Notes: generated by a model from the sequence alone, not told the origin. A stretch of 64,000 nucleotides of DNA from Trinickia terrae (GCF_005144415.1 NZ_SWJE01000015.1:124001-188000); one strand, 5' to 3'. Counted from the first letter of the stretch, positions 16,651 to 26,345 are shown. Numbers and translations: made by a program.

Positions 16651-16702
16651 TCCAAGGATCGTCCTCCTCGCAGCACAAACCTCGACTGAATGTGCTCCGA
16701 TT

Positions 16703-16736
16703 TGCGGCGGCGGACTTGTCCGCTCGCCGCTTTTTT
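16703..16736 (+). terminator. Rho-independent terminator of the porin gene
   Basis: GCGGCG...GGAC pairs with GTCC...CGCCGC with one bulge, followed directly by TTTTTT. Confidence 0.8.
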
Positions 16737-16740
16737 CTGT

Positions 16741-16870
16741 CGACCTGAGTCAGCGCTTCAGCGTGTCGACCAGAGTTAGTGCTTCAGCACTTACTCTGGT
16801 CCCATGCAGAGCCTTGCTCCGGTCCCATGCTGTGGTTGCCTGGAGTTGGTGCTTTAGCACTTGCTCCAGG
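16741..16870. repeat. Dispersed hairpin repeat, copy B (porin-chemoreceptor spacer)
   Basis: Contains a partial unit (16741-16769) and two hairpins. CCAGAGTTAGTGCT pairs with AGCACTTACTCTGG (16770-16799). CCTGGAGTTGGTGCT pairs less fully with AGCACTTGCTCCAGG (16839-16870). TCCCATGC follows the first and appears again between them. Compared with copies A and C, changes in one arm are matched in the other (CCGG to CCAG with CCGG to CTGG; GCGCT to GTGCT with AGCGC to AGCAC), which argues that the folded form matters. Confidence 0.72.
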
Positions 16871-16901
16871 CCCGCAGCGCTCGATGCATCAGAGGGCAAC
16901 C

Positions 16902-18515
16902 ATGTTCAGGAACGCTACCGTCCGCATGGCGCTGACGCTGACGATCGCAGGATTTACGGGGGCGCTGATGCTGGTGATCGCAGCGTCGATCGCCGGCCTG
17001 CAGACCGCCAACCGCGCGCTCGAAAAGATGTACAGCGAAGAGACCGCCGCGCTGCAACACTTGACCGCGAGCAGCGAAGCCCTGCTGCAAGTGCGGGTCG
17101 ATCTCGGCGCGTACGAGACGCTCGTCGCGCAAGGCAAACCCACGGCCCCGGTGCTGGCCCGCGTGCATGCGGAGCTGGCCGACAGCAATCGCGAGCTGGC
17201 GGGCTACACCGCCTTGAACCGCTCGAGCGACGCCGAGAAGGCGCTCGCGGACGCGCTGCACGCCAGGCGCGACAAGCTATTGAACGACGTGCTGACGCCC
17301 GAGATCGCGGCGCTGGACCAGGACGATTTCATGACGTTCCGCACGACGGAGCGGCAAGCGCCCGAAGCCGTGTTCAGCGACTACAAGCACGCGGCGCTCG
17401 CACTCGAAGATTTCCAGATCCAGCATCAGAAGGCCCGCTTCGAATCCGCGCAGCAGAATTTCCACGGGCTGCTTTGGCTGTTCGGCGCGATCGGCGCGGC
17501 AGCGATCGCGCTCGGGCTCTTTGCACGCTACGCGCTCACGGCATCGATCGTGAAGCCGATCAATGCGGCGATTCATCATTTCGAGCGGATTGCGGCGGGC
17601 GACTTGACCAATACGATCGATACGCAGCGCACGAACGAAATGGGCCGGCTGCTCGCGGCGCTCGCGCGCATGCAGGCGGGCCTCGTTGCCGCGGTGGCGC
17701 AGGTGCGTCACGGCACGGCCGCGATCACGCACGGCGTGCGCGAGATCGCGAGCGGCAACGCCGACTTGTCGGCCCGCACCGAGCAGCAGGCGGCCACGCT
17801 CGAGGAAACCGCCTCGAGCATGGAGGAGCTGACCGCGACGGTCCGGCAGAACGCGGACAACGCGCGGCACGCCAGCGAGCTCGCGGAAAACGCCGCGCGC
17901 ATCGCGGCGCGCGGCGGCGAGGTGGTGGGCCAGGTTGTCGACGTGATCGAGGACATGTCGTCGGGCTCGAACCGGATCGTCGACATCATCGGCGCGATCG
18001 AAGGGATCGCATTCCAGACCAACATCCTCGCCTTGAACGCAGCGGTCGAAGCGGCACGCGCCGGCGAGGAAGGGCGTGGCTTCGCAGTGGTCGCGGGCGA
18101 GGTGCGCGCGCTCGCGCAGCGCTCGGCCGCAGCGGCAAAGGAGATTCGCGAGCTCATTGGCGAATCCGTCGCGAAGGTGCACAACGGCTCCGAGCTCGCG
18201 GCGCGCGCCGGCGCGACCATGGCTGAGATCGTCGATGCCGCGCGCAGCGTGACGGGCATCGTCGGCGAAATCAGCGTGGCGTCGGAGGAGCAGTCGCGCG
18301 GCATCGACCAGATCAATCGCGCGGTGTCGCAGATGGATAACGTGACGCAGCAGAACGCCGCGCTCGTCGAAGAGGCCGCGGCGGCGGCGGCATCGCTGGA
18401 CGAGCAGGCGCGTGCGCTCGATGACGCGGTGGCGGTGTTCCAGCTGCGCCAGGCTGCCGCGGAAGATGGGCAACAGAACGGCCCGGCGTTCGCGCTATCG
18501 CCGGCATACGCATGA
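16902..18515 (+). CDS. Methyl-accepting chemotaxis protein
   Basis: 537 residues from ATG 16902 (AGAGGG upstream): membrane segment 9-32, periplasmic four-helix-type sensor, second membrane segment about 187-208, HAMP about 209-262. The cytoplasmic signalling helix hairpin has its tip at [21 protein letters not shown]. An upstream in-frame extension would run through the hairpin repeat and was rejected. No C-terminal NWETF-like CheR-docking pentapeptide is present. Stop overlaps the next gene's ATG by 4 bases. Ligand unknown. Confidence 0.93.
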   Translation: MFRNATVRMALTLTIAGFTGALMLVIAASIAGLQTANRALEKMYSEETAALQHLTASSEALLQVRVDLGAYETLVAQGKPTAPVLARVHAELADSNRELAGYTALNRSSDAEKALADALHARRDKLLNDVLTPEIAALDQDDFMTFRTTERQAPEAVFSDYKHAALALEDFQIQHQKARFESAQQNFHGLLWLFGAIGAAAIALGLFARYALTASIVKPINAAIHHFERIAAGDLTNTIDTQRTNEMGRLLAALARMQAGLVAAVAQVRHGTAAITHGVREIASGNADLSARTEQQAATLEETASSMEELTATVRQNADNARHASELAENAARIAARGGEVVGQVVDVIEDMSSGSNRIVDIIGAIEGIAFQTNILALNAAVEAARAGEEGRGFAVVAGEVRALAQRSAAAAKEIRELIGESVAKVHNGSELAARAGATMAEIVDAARSVTGIVGEISVASEEQSRGIDQINRAVSQMDNVTQQNAALVEEAAAAAASLDEQARALDDAVAVFQLRQAAAEDGQQNGPAFALSPAYA

Positions 18516-18850
18516 CGACATCAGACGAGAGCATTGAAACGTTCTGCATCAAGGGCATCACGCACCAGGGCAAGACCTTCCGTCCGGGAGACTGGGGTGA
18601 GCGCCTGATGGGCGTCATCACGCTTTACGTCGGAGAGCGCCGGCCGGGGCTGCATGTCGCGTCGACGCGGCTCGCGATGCCGGTCGTCGAGGCCGGCGTC
18701 AAATGTCTGATCGTTTGCGGCGAACTGCGGCGCGTTTGCCCCGACGCGTTCGATTTCGTCATACGCTTCGCGCGCGACAACGACTTGCCGGTCGAGACTC
18801 GCGCCCGCTCGCGCGAGGCCGCCTATGCGAGCGCGGCCTGGACGGGCTGA
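18512..18850 (+). CDS. DUF3579 family protein
   Basis: 112-residue soluble protein with the conserved DUF3579 segments [17 protein letters not shown] and [15 protein letters not shown]. The family is known mainly from beta-proteobacteria; its function is unknown. The gene begins within the chemoreceptor stop codon (ATGA), so the two are probably translated together. Confidence 0.8.
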   Translation: MTTSDESIETFCIKGITHQGKTFRPGDWGERLMGVITLYVGERRPGLHVASTRLAMPVVEAGVKCLIVCGELRRVCPDAFDFVIRFARDNDLPVETRARSREAAYASAAWTG

Positions 18851-18919
18851 GGCGGCAGTCTCTTGCCTTCCTGCCGCCCCGCGCAGGCAAGCATCGCGCG
18901 ATGCGACGCGTTTGCAGCC

Positions 18920-19222
18920 TCAGTTGGCACTCGCGCAGATCACGTCCGGTGCGGTATAGGGCGACGGATAGAAAGACTTGGGGCCGCTCAGGACGCGCAA
19001 ACGCTGTGTCGCCAGCACGTCGGCTTCCGTTTGCTCGCGGCGGGTGAGCGCAGCCGCTACTTCGCCGTTGGGAAGCGGCTCATTGACGGCGCATTGCAGC
19101 GTCTTGCCGTTGGCTAGCTGCACCGTCGTCACGTAGGCGTAGTCGGGTTGCGCGGCCATCGAGCCGGCAGCCCAGAGCGCGGCGACGCTCAGCAGCGCGC
19201 AGGTGAGGCTTCGGATTTTCAT
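18920..19222 (-). CDS. Small exported protein, tandem paralogue 1
   Basis: 100 residues with a signal peptide (cleavage near AGSMAA/QPDYAY). The mature part has conserved TLQCAVNEPLPNGE and ATQRLRVLSGP, and two Cys that may form a disulfide. About 82 of 100 positions are identical to the neighbour at 19332-19634. Strong GGAGGAG ribosome site. It may belong to small Burkholderia periplasmic families such as DUF4148, but I am not certain. Function unknown. Confidence 0.75.
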   Translation of the reverse strand: MKIRSLTCALLSVAALWAAGSMAAQPDYAYVTTVQLANGKTLQCAVNEPLPNGEVAAALTRREQTEADVLATQRLRVLSGPKSFYPSPYTAPDVICASAN

Positions 19223-19331
19223 GACGTGCTCCTCCTTGGTTTTACGTCCCTGTCTATTTGACAGCGGCAGGAGCAGTCGAGATCTGCCAGGTCCCGGGAA
19301 TCGATGGACGCGTCGAGCGGACCGCCCGCCC

Positions 19332-19634
19332 TTAGCCGGCGCTTGCGCAACTCACGGCTGGCGCCGTGTAGGGCGACGGATAGGGGGATTCGGGGCCGCT
19401 CAGGACGCGCAGGCGCTGCGTCGCGAGTACGTAGGCTTTCGTTTGCTCGCGGCCGGTGAGCGCGGCCGCCGCTTCGCCGTTGGGAAGCGGCTCATTGACG
19501 GCGCATTGCAGCGTCTTGCCGCTGGATAGCCGCACCGTGGTCAGGTAGGCGTAGTCGGGTTGCGCGGCCATGGTGCCGCCGGCCCAGAACGCGGCGACGC
19601 TCAGCAGTGCGCAAGTCAGGCTATGGACTTTCAT
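19332..19634 (-). CDS. Small exported protein, tandem paralogue 2
   Basis: 100 residues, same signal peptide, Cys positions and motifs as the protein at 18920-19222, with scattered changes along the whole length. This is a tandem duplication that has diverged under constraint, since both frames are intact. The start at 19634 has a GAGGAG ribosome site; an in-frame ATG at 19664 is less likely. Function unknown. Confidence 0.75.
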   Translation of the reverse strand: MKVHSLTCALLSVAAFWAGGTMAAQPDYAYLTTVRLSSGKTLQCAVNEPLPNGEAAAALTGREQTKAYVLATQRLRVLSGPESPYPSPYTAPAVSCASAG

Positions 19635-19896
19635 GATGTGCTCCTCGAGGTTCATCACTGTCATTTGAAGACTGCGGGAGCCGTCGAAAAATGCCGTATC
19701 GCGAAAGTCTTTTTTTCACGAAATGCGCTTTCCCGCGCGAATGCGATGACCTACGGCGGCAATCGCACTGCTTGCGATGCGGGCGGTCCCGTCATCGCGC
19801 CGAGGCGTGAACATCTGCTTACAGATCTCACATGTCCGTTGTGCACCTCTGGTTTGCCAGGGACGTTCTAGCTGGCATACATCAACGGAGGCGAAC

Positions 19897-20583
19897 ATGA
19901 ACCCCTACCCGGATTCCGATTCCTTGCAAGGCCGTCGTATTCATCCCTTGGTCGCGAGCGCGGCTGTGGCTGTGATCCTGGTCAGTGCGACCGGCATCGC
20001 GGCAATAACGGGGATTCTGCCGTCCTCCCACGCAGTCCAGGCGCCGGCCGCGCAATTGGAGCCTGCCGCCGCGCAGGTCGCGAGCACGCCGGCCGTGTCG
20101 CCGCCAGCCGTCGCAGCCCCGCGCTCGACGGAAGCGCCACCCCAGACATACGTCCACCATCGCCATCCGGCGCCGGTCGAGCAGGCCCGATCCGGCGACC
20201 GGGACGCGTGGCGGAACCCGTCACAGCCCGCGCGGCAGGCGGTCACCGCCGACCCGTACGCCGGTGAGGTGGTCGCCGTCAATACCGTCGAGACCCCCGA
20301 GCCGACGACGGGTGTCGGCGCGGTCGGCGGTGCTGTCGCCGGCGGATTGATCGGAAATCAGATCGGAAACGGGCGGGGCCGCTTGCTCGCGACCATTGCC
20401 GGTGCAGTTGGCGGTGGATTCGCCGGCAACGGTATCGAGCACGCAGTACGCAAGGAGACCTCGTACCAGGTGCAGGTCAGGATGCAGGATGGCAGTTACC
20501 GGAATTTCAGCTATCCGACACAGCCGCCGGTTCAGGTGGGTGAACGCGTTCATGTGTCCGGGGATTCGCTGGTCGCGTCGTGA
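19897..20583 (+). CDS. Glycine-zipper 2TM (17 kDa surface antigen-like) protein
   Basis: 228 residues with a single N-terminal membrane segment (about 18-40), a Pro/Ala-rich linker, and a glycine-zipper domain at about 140-175 (GAVGGAVAGGLIGNQIGNGRG repeated in variant form). A C-terminal YQVQVRMQDGSYRNF beta segment follows, as in Rick_17kDa_Anti proteins. It is probably anchored in the inner membrane rather than a lipoprotein, as no lipobox is seen. ATG 19897 has GGAGGCG upstream. Likely an envelope-integrity protein. Confidence 0.8.
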   Translation: MNPYPDSDSLQGRRIHPLVASAAVAVILVSATGIAAITGILPSSHAVQAPAAQLEPAAAQVASTPAVSPPAVAAPRSTEAPPQTYVHHRHPAPVEQARSGDRDAWRNPSQPARQAVTADPYAGEVVAVNTVETPEPTTGVGAVGGAVAGGLIGNQIGNGRGRLLATIAGAVGGGFAGNGIEHAVRKETSYQVQVRMQDGSYRNFSYPTQPPVQVGERVHVSGDSLVAS

Positions 20584-20634
20584 TTGCTTCCCGGCGGAGG
20601 TGCCGCTGCGCTGCGATTTATTGCCGTAAAAGAC

Positions 20635-20672
20635 AAAAGCCCTGCTAGAACAACGGTCTAGCAGGGCTTTTT
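20635..20672. terminator. Bidirectional terminator
   Basis: AAAAGCCCTGCTAGA (20635-20649) pairs with TCTAGCAGGGCTTTTT (20657-20672) over a 7-base loop, with A and T runs on both sides. It serves the glycine-zipper gene and the opposing tRNA gene. Confidence 0.9.
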
Positions 20673-20703
20673 AGATTCCGTGGACCGTTCGGACCAATCT
20701 GAC

Positions 20704-20788
20704 TGGTGCCCAGGGCCGGACTCGAACCGGCACGCCTTGCGGCGGGGGATTTTGAGTCCCCTGCGTCTACCTGTTTCACCACCTGGGC
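20704..20788 (-). tRNA. tRNA-Leu (anticodon CAA)
   Basis: On the minus strand the acceptor 5' arm GCCCAGG pairs with CCTGGGC before A-CCA, which is encoded. The D-arm contains GGTAGACGC. The anticodon stem GGGGA/TCCCC encloses CTCAAAA, giving CAA. A long variable arm (GCCGCAAGGC) and the T-arm GGTTCGAGTCC complete a class II tRNA of 85 bases. Confidence 0.97.
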
Positions 20789-20904
20789 TTACTGACGCGC
20801 CACGCTTACGGTCCTTACGGCCGCGCGTGACGGAAGACGGCGATTATGGCGGAAAACGTCGAAACGATCAAGTTCACCGGTTCCGCCCCTGCAGCACGAA
20901 CCCA

Positions 20905-22062
20905 TCACTGGCTCAGATAGACAAACGATCCATTCCTGATCACGCCCATCACGCTCGCCCGCTGATCGAGCCCGACGTGGTCCTTCGCGCTCGTACTGAC
21001 GATCCCGTTCGGCACCACGAGCTCATGCGCATGCTCGAGCTCATCGCGCAATGCAGCGCGAAACGCGGGCGTCCCCGGTTGGGCCGTCTTCAGCGCTCGC
21101 GCAACCGCATCCTGAAGCCGCGGATAAACCCCCGCCGCGTCGCCCGCGAACTGCGTGACCGTCCCCGGCCCGTATTTCGCCTCGTAGGCGCTCACGAACG
21201 CAAGCGCCGCCTTCTTCGCCGGATGATCGGCCGGCAGCGTGCGCGCGACCACCACGGGCTGGGTCGGAAACAGCGTCCCTTCGACATCCTTGCCGCCCAG
21301 CTTGATGAACTCGGGGGTGGCGATGCCGTGCGTCTGGTAGATCGGCCCCTTGAAGCCGCGCTCGACGAGCGTGCGCTGCGGCAGCACGCTCGGCGTGCCC
21401 GCGCCGGCAACGAGGATCGCGTCGGGCCGCGCGGCCATCAGCTTCAGCACTTGGCCCGTGACGCTCGTATCGGTGCGATTGAAGCGCTCGGCCGCGACGA
21501 TCTTGATATGGCGCAGCTCGGCGAATTTCGAGAACTCGTTGTACCAGCTGTCGCCGTAGCTGTCGGCAAAGCCGATGAAGCCGACCGTCTTCACGTCGTG
21601 GTTCGACATGTAGCGCGTCATCACGTCCGCCATCGCGCTGTCGGTCTGCGCCATCTTGAACGCCCACACGCGCTTGCCTTCCTGCGGCTCGACCACGGCG
21701 GCCGAGCCGATCAGCGTGATCATCGGCGTCCGGGTCTCGGACACCGGGTCGAGCGCGGCGAGCGCCGCCGGCGTGATGTTCGGGCCGACGATCACGTCGA
21801 CCTTGTCCTCGCTCACGAACTTGCGGATGTTGCGCACGGCGGCGCCTGGATCGGAGCCGTCGTCGAGGATGAGGTACTGCGCGTTCTGGCCCGCGATCGT
21901 CTGCGGCCACATCAGCATCGCGTTCTTGCTCGTGATGCCGATCGTGGCGGCGGGGCCGGTCGTGGACAAGTCGATGCCGATCTTGATGTCGGCGTGCGCA
22001 GCGGCGCCAAGCGCGAATGCGGCCAGCGCGAGCGCGCCGCGCAGGGTTTGGGACAACGCCAT
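20905..22062 (-). CDS. Branched-chain amino acid-type ABC substrate-binding protein (orphan)
   Basis: About 385 residues: signal peptide ending GAAAHA, then a LivK-type periplasmic domain (DIKIGIDLSTTGPAATIG; VGFIGFADSYGDSWYNEF). ATG 22062 is preceded by GGAG at good spacing; ATG 22074 is the longer alternative. No permease or ATPase gene is nearby. It follows cysB by only 33 bases on the same strand, so it may be co-transcribed with it and bind a sulfur compound (inference). Confidence 0.85.
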   Translation of the reverse strand: MALSQTLRGALALAAFALGAAAHADIKIGIDLSTTGPAATIGITSKNAMLMWPQTIAGQNAQYLILDDGSDPGAAVRNIRKFVSEDKVDVIVGPNITPAALAALDPVSETRTPMITLIGSAAVVEPQEGKRVWAFKMAQTDSAMADVMTRYMSNHDVKTVGFIGFADSYGDSWYNEFSKFAELRHIKIVAAERFNRTDTSVTGQVLKLMAARPDAILVAGAGTPSVLPQRTLVERGFKGPIYQTHGIATPEFIKLGGKDVEGTLFPTQPVVVARTLPADHPAKKAALAFVSAYEAKYGPGTVTQFAGDAAGVYPRLQDAVARALKTAQPGTPAFRAALRDELEHAHELVVPNGIVSTSAKDHVGLDQRASVMGVIRNGSFVYLSQ

Positions 22063-22095
22063 CCGGGTCTCCATGCGGGGGGAATCAAAGCGGAA

Positions 22096-23037
22096 TCAAA
22101 GCTCGTAGCTTTCGTGCTCGCCCTTCAGCGCCTGCTCGATCAGCTTGCGGTTGAGCGTCGGCGACAGCAGCTCGACGAGCGTATAGACATAGCTGCGCAG
22201 ATACGCCCCTTGCTTCAACGCGACGCGCGTCACGTTGCTGCCGAACAGGTGGCCGACCGGCATCCCCCGAAGGTGCCGGTCGCGCTCCGCGTTGAAGGCG
22301 ATGTCTGCCATGATCCCGACGCCGAGCCCGAGCTCGACGTAGGTCTTGATCACGTCGGCGTCGATGGCTTCGAGCACGATGTCGGGCGACAGGCCGCGCA
22401 GCTGGAACGCGTGGTTGATCTTCGAGCGTCCGGCGAACGCGTTGTCGTAGGTGATGAGCGGATACTGCGCGAGGTCGTTCAAGGACAGCATCTTGCGCTC
22501 GAGCAGCGGGTGATCGGCCGGCATCACGGCCAGGTGGTGCCACTGGAAGCAGGGCAGCGACACCAGATCCTTGTAATCCGCGATCGCCTCGGTCGCGATC
22601 GCGAGGTCGGCCTGGTCGTGCATGACCATCTCGGCGACCTGCGTCGGGCTGCCTTGCAGGATTGAAAGGTGGACCTTGGGATAGCGCTTCTTGAATTCGG
22701 CGATCGCGGCCGGCAGCGAGTAGCGCGCCTGGGTGTGGGTGGCGGCGATCACGAGGTTGCCTTGATCCTGCGCAGCGAAGTCCTTGCCGACGCGCTTCAG
22801 GCTTTCAACTTCCTGAAGAATCCGCTCGACCGACGCCAGGATGATCCGCCCCGGTTCGGTCAGCGCGCGCACGCGCTTGCCGTGGCGTGTGAAGATTTCA
22901 ACCCCCAGCTCGTCCTCGAGCTCGATGATCGCCTTGGAGACCCCAGGCTGGGACGTATACAGCGCTTTGGCGGCTTCGGTCAGGTTGAAGTTCTGCCTGA
23001 CGGCCTCGCGGACGAAGCGAAACTGGTGCAGGTTCAT
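22096..23037 (-). CDS. cysB: LysR-family regulator of sulfur assimilation, CysB
   Basis: 313 residues. The N-terminal winged helix MNLHQFRFVREAVRQNFNLT with LYTSQPGVSKAIIELE is the CysB/Cbl form of the LysR domain. The effector domain shows ATHTQARYSLP and TYDNAFAGRSKI, part of the sulfate/acetylserine pocket of CysB. It is divergent from cysI, its probable main target, across a 214-base A/T-rich spacer that should hold the promoters. Confidence 0.92.
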   Translation of the reverse strand: MNLHQFRFVREAVRQNFNLTEAAKALYTSQPGVSKAIIELEDELGVEIFTRHGKRVRALTEPGRIILASVERILQEVESLKRVGKDFAAQDQGNLVIAATHTQARYSLPAAIAEFKKRYPKVHLSILQGSPTQVAEMVMHDQADLAIATEAIADYKDLVSLPCFQWHHLAVMPADHPLLERKMLSLNDLAQYPLITYDNAFAGRSKINHAFQLRGLSPDIVLEAIDADVIKTYVELGLGVGIMADIAFNAERDRHLRGMPVGHLFGSNVTRVALKQGAYLRSYVYTLVELLSPTLNRKLIEQALKGEHESYEL

Positions 23038-23251
23038 TTATAACCCTTCCGCATATGGAAACAATTTTTTAGTCGTTTGAAATATAAGACCAGTTTATTA
23101 CGATCACCGCAGGTTTTTCAATATCGATATCTGTTTTTGTCATTAGCAAATGAGCAGACGGTCTAAACTACCGCCGCTCCTGCGAATCGACAGCTGTTTC
23201 GGGCGTTGCGTGGCTAGGACGCAGCGCGGCACATAACACTGGGGTCCCCGA

Positions 23252-24931
23252 ATGTACCAATACGATCAGTACGACCAGACCATCGTCGACGAGCGCGTCG
23301 CGCAGTATCGCGACCAGGTGCGCCGCCGGCTGTCCGGCGAATTGAGCGAGGATGAGTTCCGCCCGCTGCGGCTGCAAAACGGCCTGTACATGCAGCGCCA
23401 CGCCTACATGCACCGCATCGCGATTCCTTACGGCAACCTGCGCAGCGACCAGCTGCGCATGCTCGCCCACATCGCGAGCAAGTACGACCGCGGCTACGGC
23501 CACTTCTCGACGCGCACCAACATCCAGTACAACTGGATCAAGCTCGAGGAAACGCCCGATCTGCTCGCGGATCTCGCCAGCGTGCAGATGCACGGCATCC
23601 AGACCTCGGGCAACGACATCCGCAACATCACCGCCGACCAGTTCGCCGGCGTGGCGCCCGACGAGATCGTCGATCCGCGTCCGTGGTCCGAGATCCTGCG
23701 CCAATGGTCGACGTTCCACCCCGAATTCAACTGGCTGCCGCGCAAGTTCAAGATCGCCGTGTCGGGCTCGAAGGAAGACCGCGTCGCGGTGCAGATCCAT
23801 GACCTGGGCGTCTATCTGTCGAAGAACGAGGCGGGCGAAGTGGTCTGCGCGATCCTCGCGGGCGGCGGTCTTGGCCGCACGCCGATCATCGGCTCGGTGA
23901 TCCGCGAGAACCTGCCGTGGCAGCACCTGCTCACGTATTGCGAGGCGGTGCTGCGCGTCTACAACCGCTTCGGGCGCCGCGACAACATGTACAAGGCGCG
24001 CATCAAGATCCTCGTGAAGGCGCTCGGCGCCGAGAAGTTCGCGCAGCAGGTCGAAGAGGAATGGCAGCACCTGAAGGACGGCCCGTCGACGCTCACGCAA
24101 GCCGAATACGACCGCGTCGCGCAGCACTTCCAGCCGCCGCAGTACGAGAAACTGTCGGATACCGATGCGTCGTTCGAGAAGCATCTGCTCGAAAACAAGG
24201 CGTTCGCTCGCTGGATCGAGCGCAACCTGCGTCCGCACAAGGTGCCGGGCTACGCCGCCGTGACGCTGTCGCTGAAGCCGGCTGTCGGCGCGCCGGGCGA
24301 TGCGACGGACGCGCAAATGGAAGCCGTCGCCGACTGGGCCGACCAATACTCGTTCGGCGAGATCCGCGTCTCGCACGAGCAGAACCTGATTCTCGCCGAC
24401 GTCAAGAAGCGCGACCTCTTCGCGCTGTGGGAAGAGGCGAAGAAGCAGGGCTTCGCGACGCCGAACATCGGTCTCCTGACCGACATCATCGCGTGCCCGG
24501 GCGGCGATTTCTGCTCGCTCGCGAATGCGAAGTCGCTGCCGATCGCGCAGGCGATCCAGGACCGTTTCAGCGATCTCGACTACGTGTACGACCTGGGTGA
24601 TCTGTCGCTGAACATCTCGGGCTGCATCAACTCGTGCGGCCATCACCACGTCGGCAACATCGGCATTCTCGGCGTCGACAAGGACGGCTCCGAGTGGTAC
24701 CAGGTGACGCTCGGCGGCGAGCAGGGCACGGGCGCCACGGGCGCGCATCTCGGCCGTGTGATCGGGCCGTCGTTCTCGGCCGAGGAAATGCCGGACGTCT
24801 TGTCGAAGGTGATCGATACCTTTGTCGAGAACCGCATCGACGCTGAACGCTTCATCGACACGTACAACCGCATCGGCGTCGCGCCGTTCAAGGAACGCGT
24901 CTACGCCTCGCGCCAACCGGCGCACGCCTGA
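23252..24931 (+). CDS. cysI: Nitrite/sulfite reductase hemoprotein (assimilatory sulfite reductase)
   Basis: 559 residues with the duplicated ferredoxin-like and siroheme-binding halves. The 4Fe-4S/siroheme cysteines are in CPGGDFC near residue 415 and NISGCINSCGHHH near 455. Reduces sulfite to sulfide with six electrons. First gene of the sulfate assimilation run and divergent from cysB. No flavoprotein subunit (CysJ) is encoded here, so electrons presumably come from ferredoxin or another donor. Confidence 0.93.
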   Translation: MYQYDQYDQTIVDERVAQYRDQVRRRLSGELSEDEFRPLRLQNGLYMQRHAYMHRIAIPYGNLRSDQLRMLAHIASKYDRGYGHFSTRTNIQYNWIKLEETPDLLADLASVQMHGIQTSGNDIRNITADQFAGVAPDEIVDPRPWSEILRQWSTFHPEFNWLPRKFKIAVSGSKEDRVAVQIHDLGVYLSKNEAGEVVCAILAGGGLGRTPIIGSVIRENLPWQHLLTYCEAVLRVYNRFGRRDNMYKARIKILVKALGAEKFAQQVEEEWQHLKDGPSTLTQAEYDRVAQHFQPPQYEKLSDTDASFEKHLLENKAFARWIERNLRPHKVPGYAAVTLSLKPAVGAPGDATDAQMEAVADWADQYSFGEIRVSHEQNLILADVKKRDLFALWEEAKKQGFATPNIGLLTDIIACPGGDFCSLANAKSLPIAQAIQDRFSDLDYVYDLGDLSLNISGCINSCGHHHVGNIGILGVDKDGSEWYQVTLGGEQGTGATGAHLGRVIGPSFSAEEMPDVLSKVIDTFVENRIDAERFIDTYNRIGVAPFKERVYASRQPAHA

Positions 24932-24959
24932 TTCGCGACTGAGCAGAGGATTTTTGCAG

Positions 24960-25511
24960 ATGACTTCGATTATCAAGAACCGCTCGGTCGTGAGCGACGA
25001 CTGGACCGTCGTGCGGGCTGCGGAAGACGGTGCGCTGCCCGCGGCCGCTGCGCTGCCGGCCGGCAAGGTGCTCGTGCCGCTCGCGCTGTGGCAGGCCGAA
25101 CGCGAGACGCTGGCCGCGACCAAGAGCAAGAGCGAGCTCGGCGTGTGGCTGGCCCCGGACAGCGAGCCGGCCGATTTCGTCGCCGACTTCGGCAAGATCA
25201 CGCTGATCGGCGTCGATTTCCCGGTGTTCCGCGACGGGCGTGGCTACAGCACGGCGCGTCTCTTGCGCGAGCGCTACGGCTGGAAGGGCGAGCTGCGCGC
25301 GATCGGCGACATCATGCGCGACCAGCTGCACCATCTCGCGCGCTGCGGCTTCGACGCGTTCGCGGTGCGTGCCGATAAGGACATCCACGACGCGCTGAAG
25401 GCGTTCACCGAGTTTTCGGTGCTCTACCAGGGCGCGTTCGACGAACCGAATCCGCTGTTCCGCCGCCGTGCCGCGGTGGCTGAAGCGGTTGAGCAAAAGG
25501 CCTCGGCATGA
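24960..25511 (+). CDS. DUF934 family protein of the sulfur assimilation operon
   Basis: 183 residues from ATG 24960. Conserved segments GKVLVPLALWQ, LIGVDFPVFRDGRGYS and GDIMRDQLHHLARCGFDAF define DUF934, found beside cysI and cysH in many proteobacteria and thought to assist sulfite reductase. Stop overlaps the cysH start by 4 bases (ATGA), indicating translational coupling. Biochemical role not established from sequence. Confidence 0.85.
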   Translation: MTSIIKNRSVVSDDWTVVRAAEDGALPAAAALPAGKVLVPLALWQAERETLAATKSKSELGVWLAPDSEPADFVADFGKITLIGVDFPVFRDGRGYSTARLLRERYGWKGELRAIGDIMRDQLHHLARCGFDAFAVRADKDIHDALKAFTEFSVLYQGAFDEPNPLFRRRAAVAEAVEQKASA

Positions 25512-26260
25512 GCGCCGCGACCTCCGTCCCCACCATCGACGCAGCCTTGAGCGCGAAGATCGAGCGCCTGAACGCGCTGATCGATTCGATCGCCGCGCGT
25601 CACGCGAACGTGAAGCTCGCGAGCAGCCTCGCCGCGGAAGACATGCTGCTCACGCACGCGATCCTGTCGCGCGGCGCGAAGATCGGCATCTTCTCGTTGA
25701 ACACGGGCCGCCTGCATGCGGAAACGCTCGGCATGATCGACCGCGTGCGCGAGCGCTATGGCTACGAGATCGAGCAATTCCATCCGCAGCAGGATGCCAT
25801 CGATCAATACGTCGCCGAGCACGGCCTGAACGCTTTCTACGAGAGCGTCGAGCTGCGCAAGCGCTGCTGCGAAATCCGCAAGGTGGAGCCGCTCAACCGC
25901 GCGCTCGCCGGCGTAGAAGCGTGGGTGACGGGCCAGCGCCGCGAGCAGTCGGTCACGCGCTCGGAGCTGCACGAGGAAGAAACCGACTCGGCGCGCCAGA
26001 TCGCCAAATACAATCCGCTCGCGGATTGGACCGAGGCCGACGTGTGGACGTACCTGAAGGCGTTCGACGTGCCGGTCAATCCGCTGCACGCGCGAGGCTA
26101 CCCGAGCATCGGCTGCGAGCCCTGTACGCGAGCGATCCGCCCCGGCGAGGACAGCCGGGCCGGCCGCTGGTGGTGGGAGTCGCGCGACACGAAGGAATGC
26201 GGCTTGCACATCACGACGATTCCGATCGTGCCCGCCTCGGAAAACGCTGCTGCCCGATAG
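25508..26260 (+). CDS. cysH: Adenylylsulfate (APS/PAPS) reductase
   Basis: 250 residues. SLAAEDMLLTHAI is the PP-loop-like nucleotide site. KRCCEIRKVEPL (Cys-Cys) plus GCEPCTRAI supply the four cysteines that bind a 4Fe-4S cluster in APS reductases, and the C-terminal ECGLH carries the catalytic Cys. The cluster ligands imply use of APS directly, in line with the absence of an APS kinase gene here. It lies between the DUF934 gene and cysD. Confidence 0.93.
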   Translation: MSAATSVPTIDAALSAKIERLNALIDSIAARHANVKLASSLAAEDMLLTHAILSRGAKIGIFSLNTGRLHAETLGMIDRVRERYGYEIEQFHPQQDAIDQYVAEHGLNAFYESVELRKRCCEIRKVEPLNRALAGVEAWVTGQRREQSVTRSELHEEETDSARQIAKYNPLADWTEADVWTYLKAFDVPVNPLHARGYPSIGCEPCTRAIRPGEDSRAGRWWWESRDTKECGLHITTIPIVPASENAAAR

Positions 26261-26345
26261 CTTCACCCGACGACGAATCCTGTCGCGGCGCCGGGCACCA
26301 CCGTGCGACGCCGCCCGCAACATGACGCAAAGAAGGACCTAGAAC

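Noticed and set aside
16779-16901. Longer N-terminus for the chemoreceptor
   Set aside because: The extension would be encoded by the hairpin repeat and places an odd segment before the first membrane helix; ATG 16902 has a proper ribosome site.
20680-22665. 661-codon plus-strand open frame
   Set aside because: It crosses the tRNA-Leu gene and lies antisense to the binding-protein and cysB genes; no recognisable protein features.
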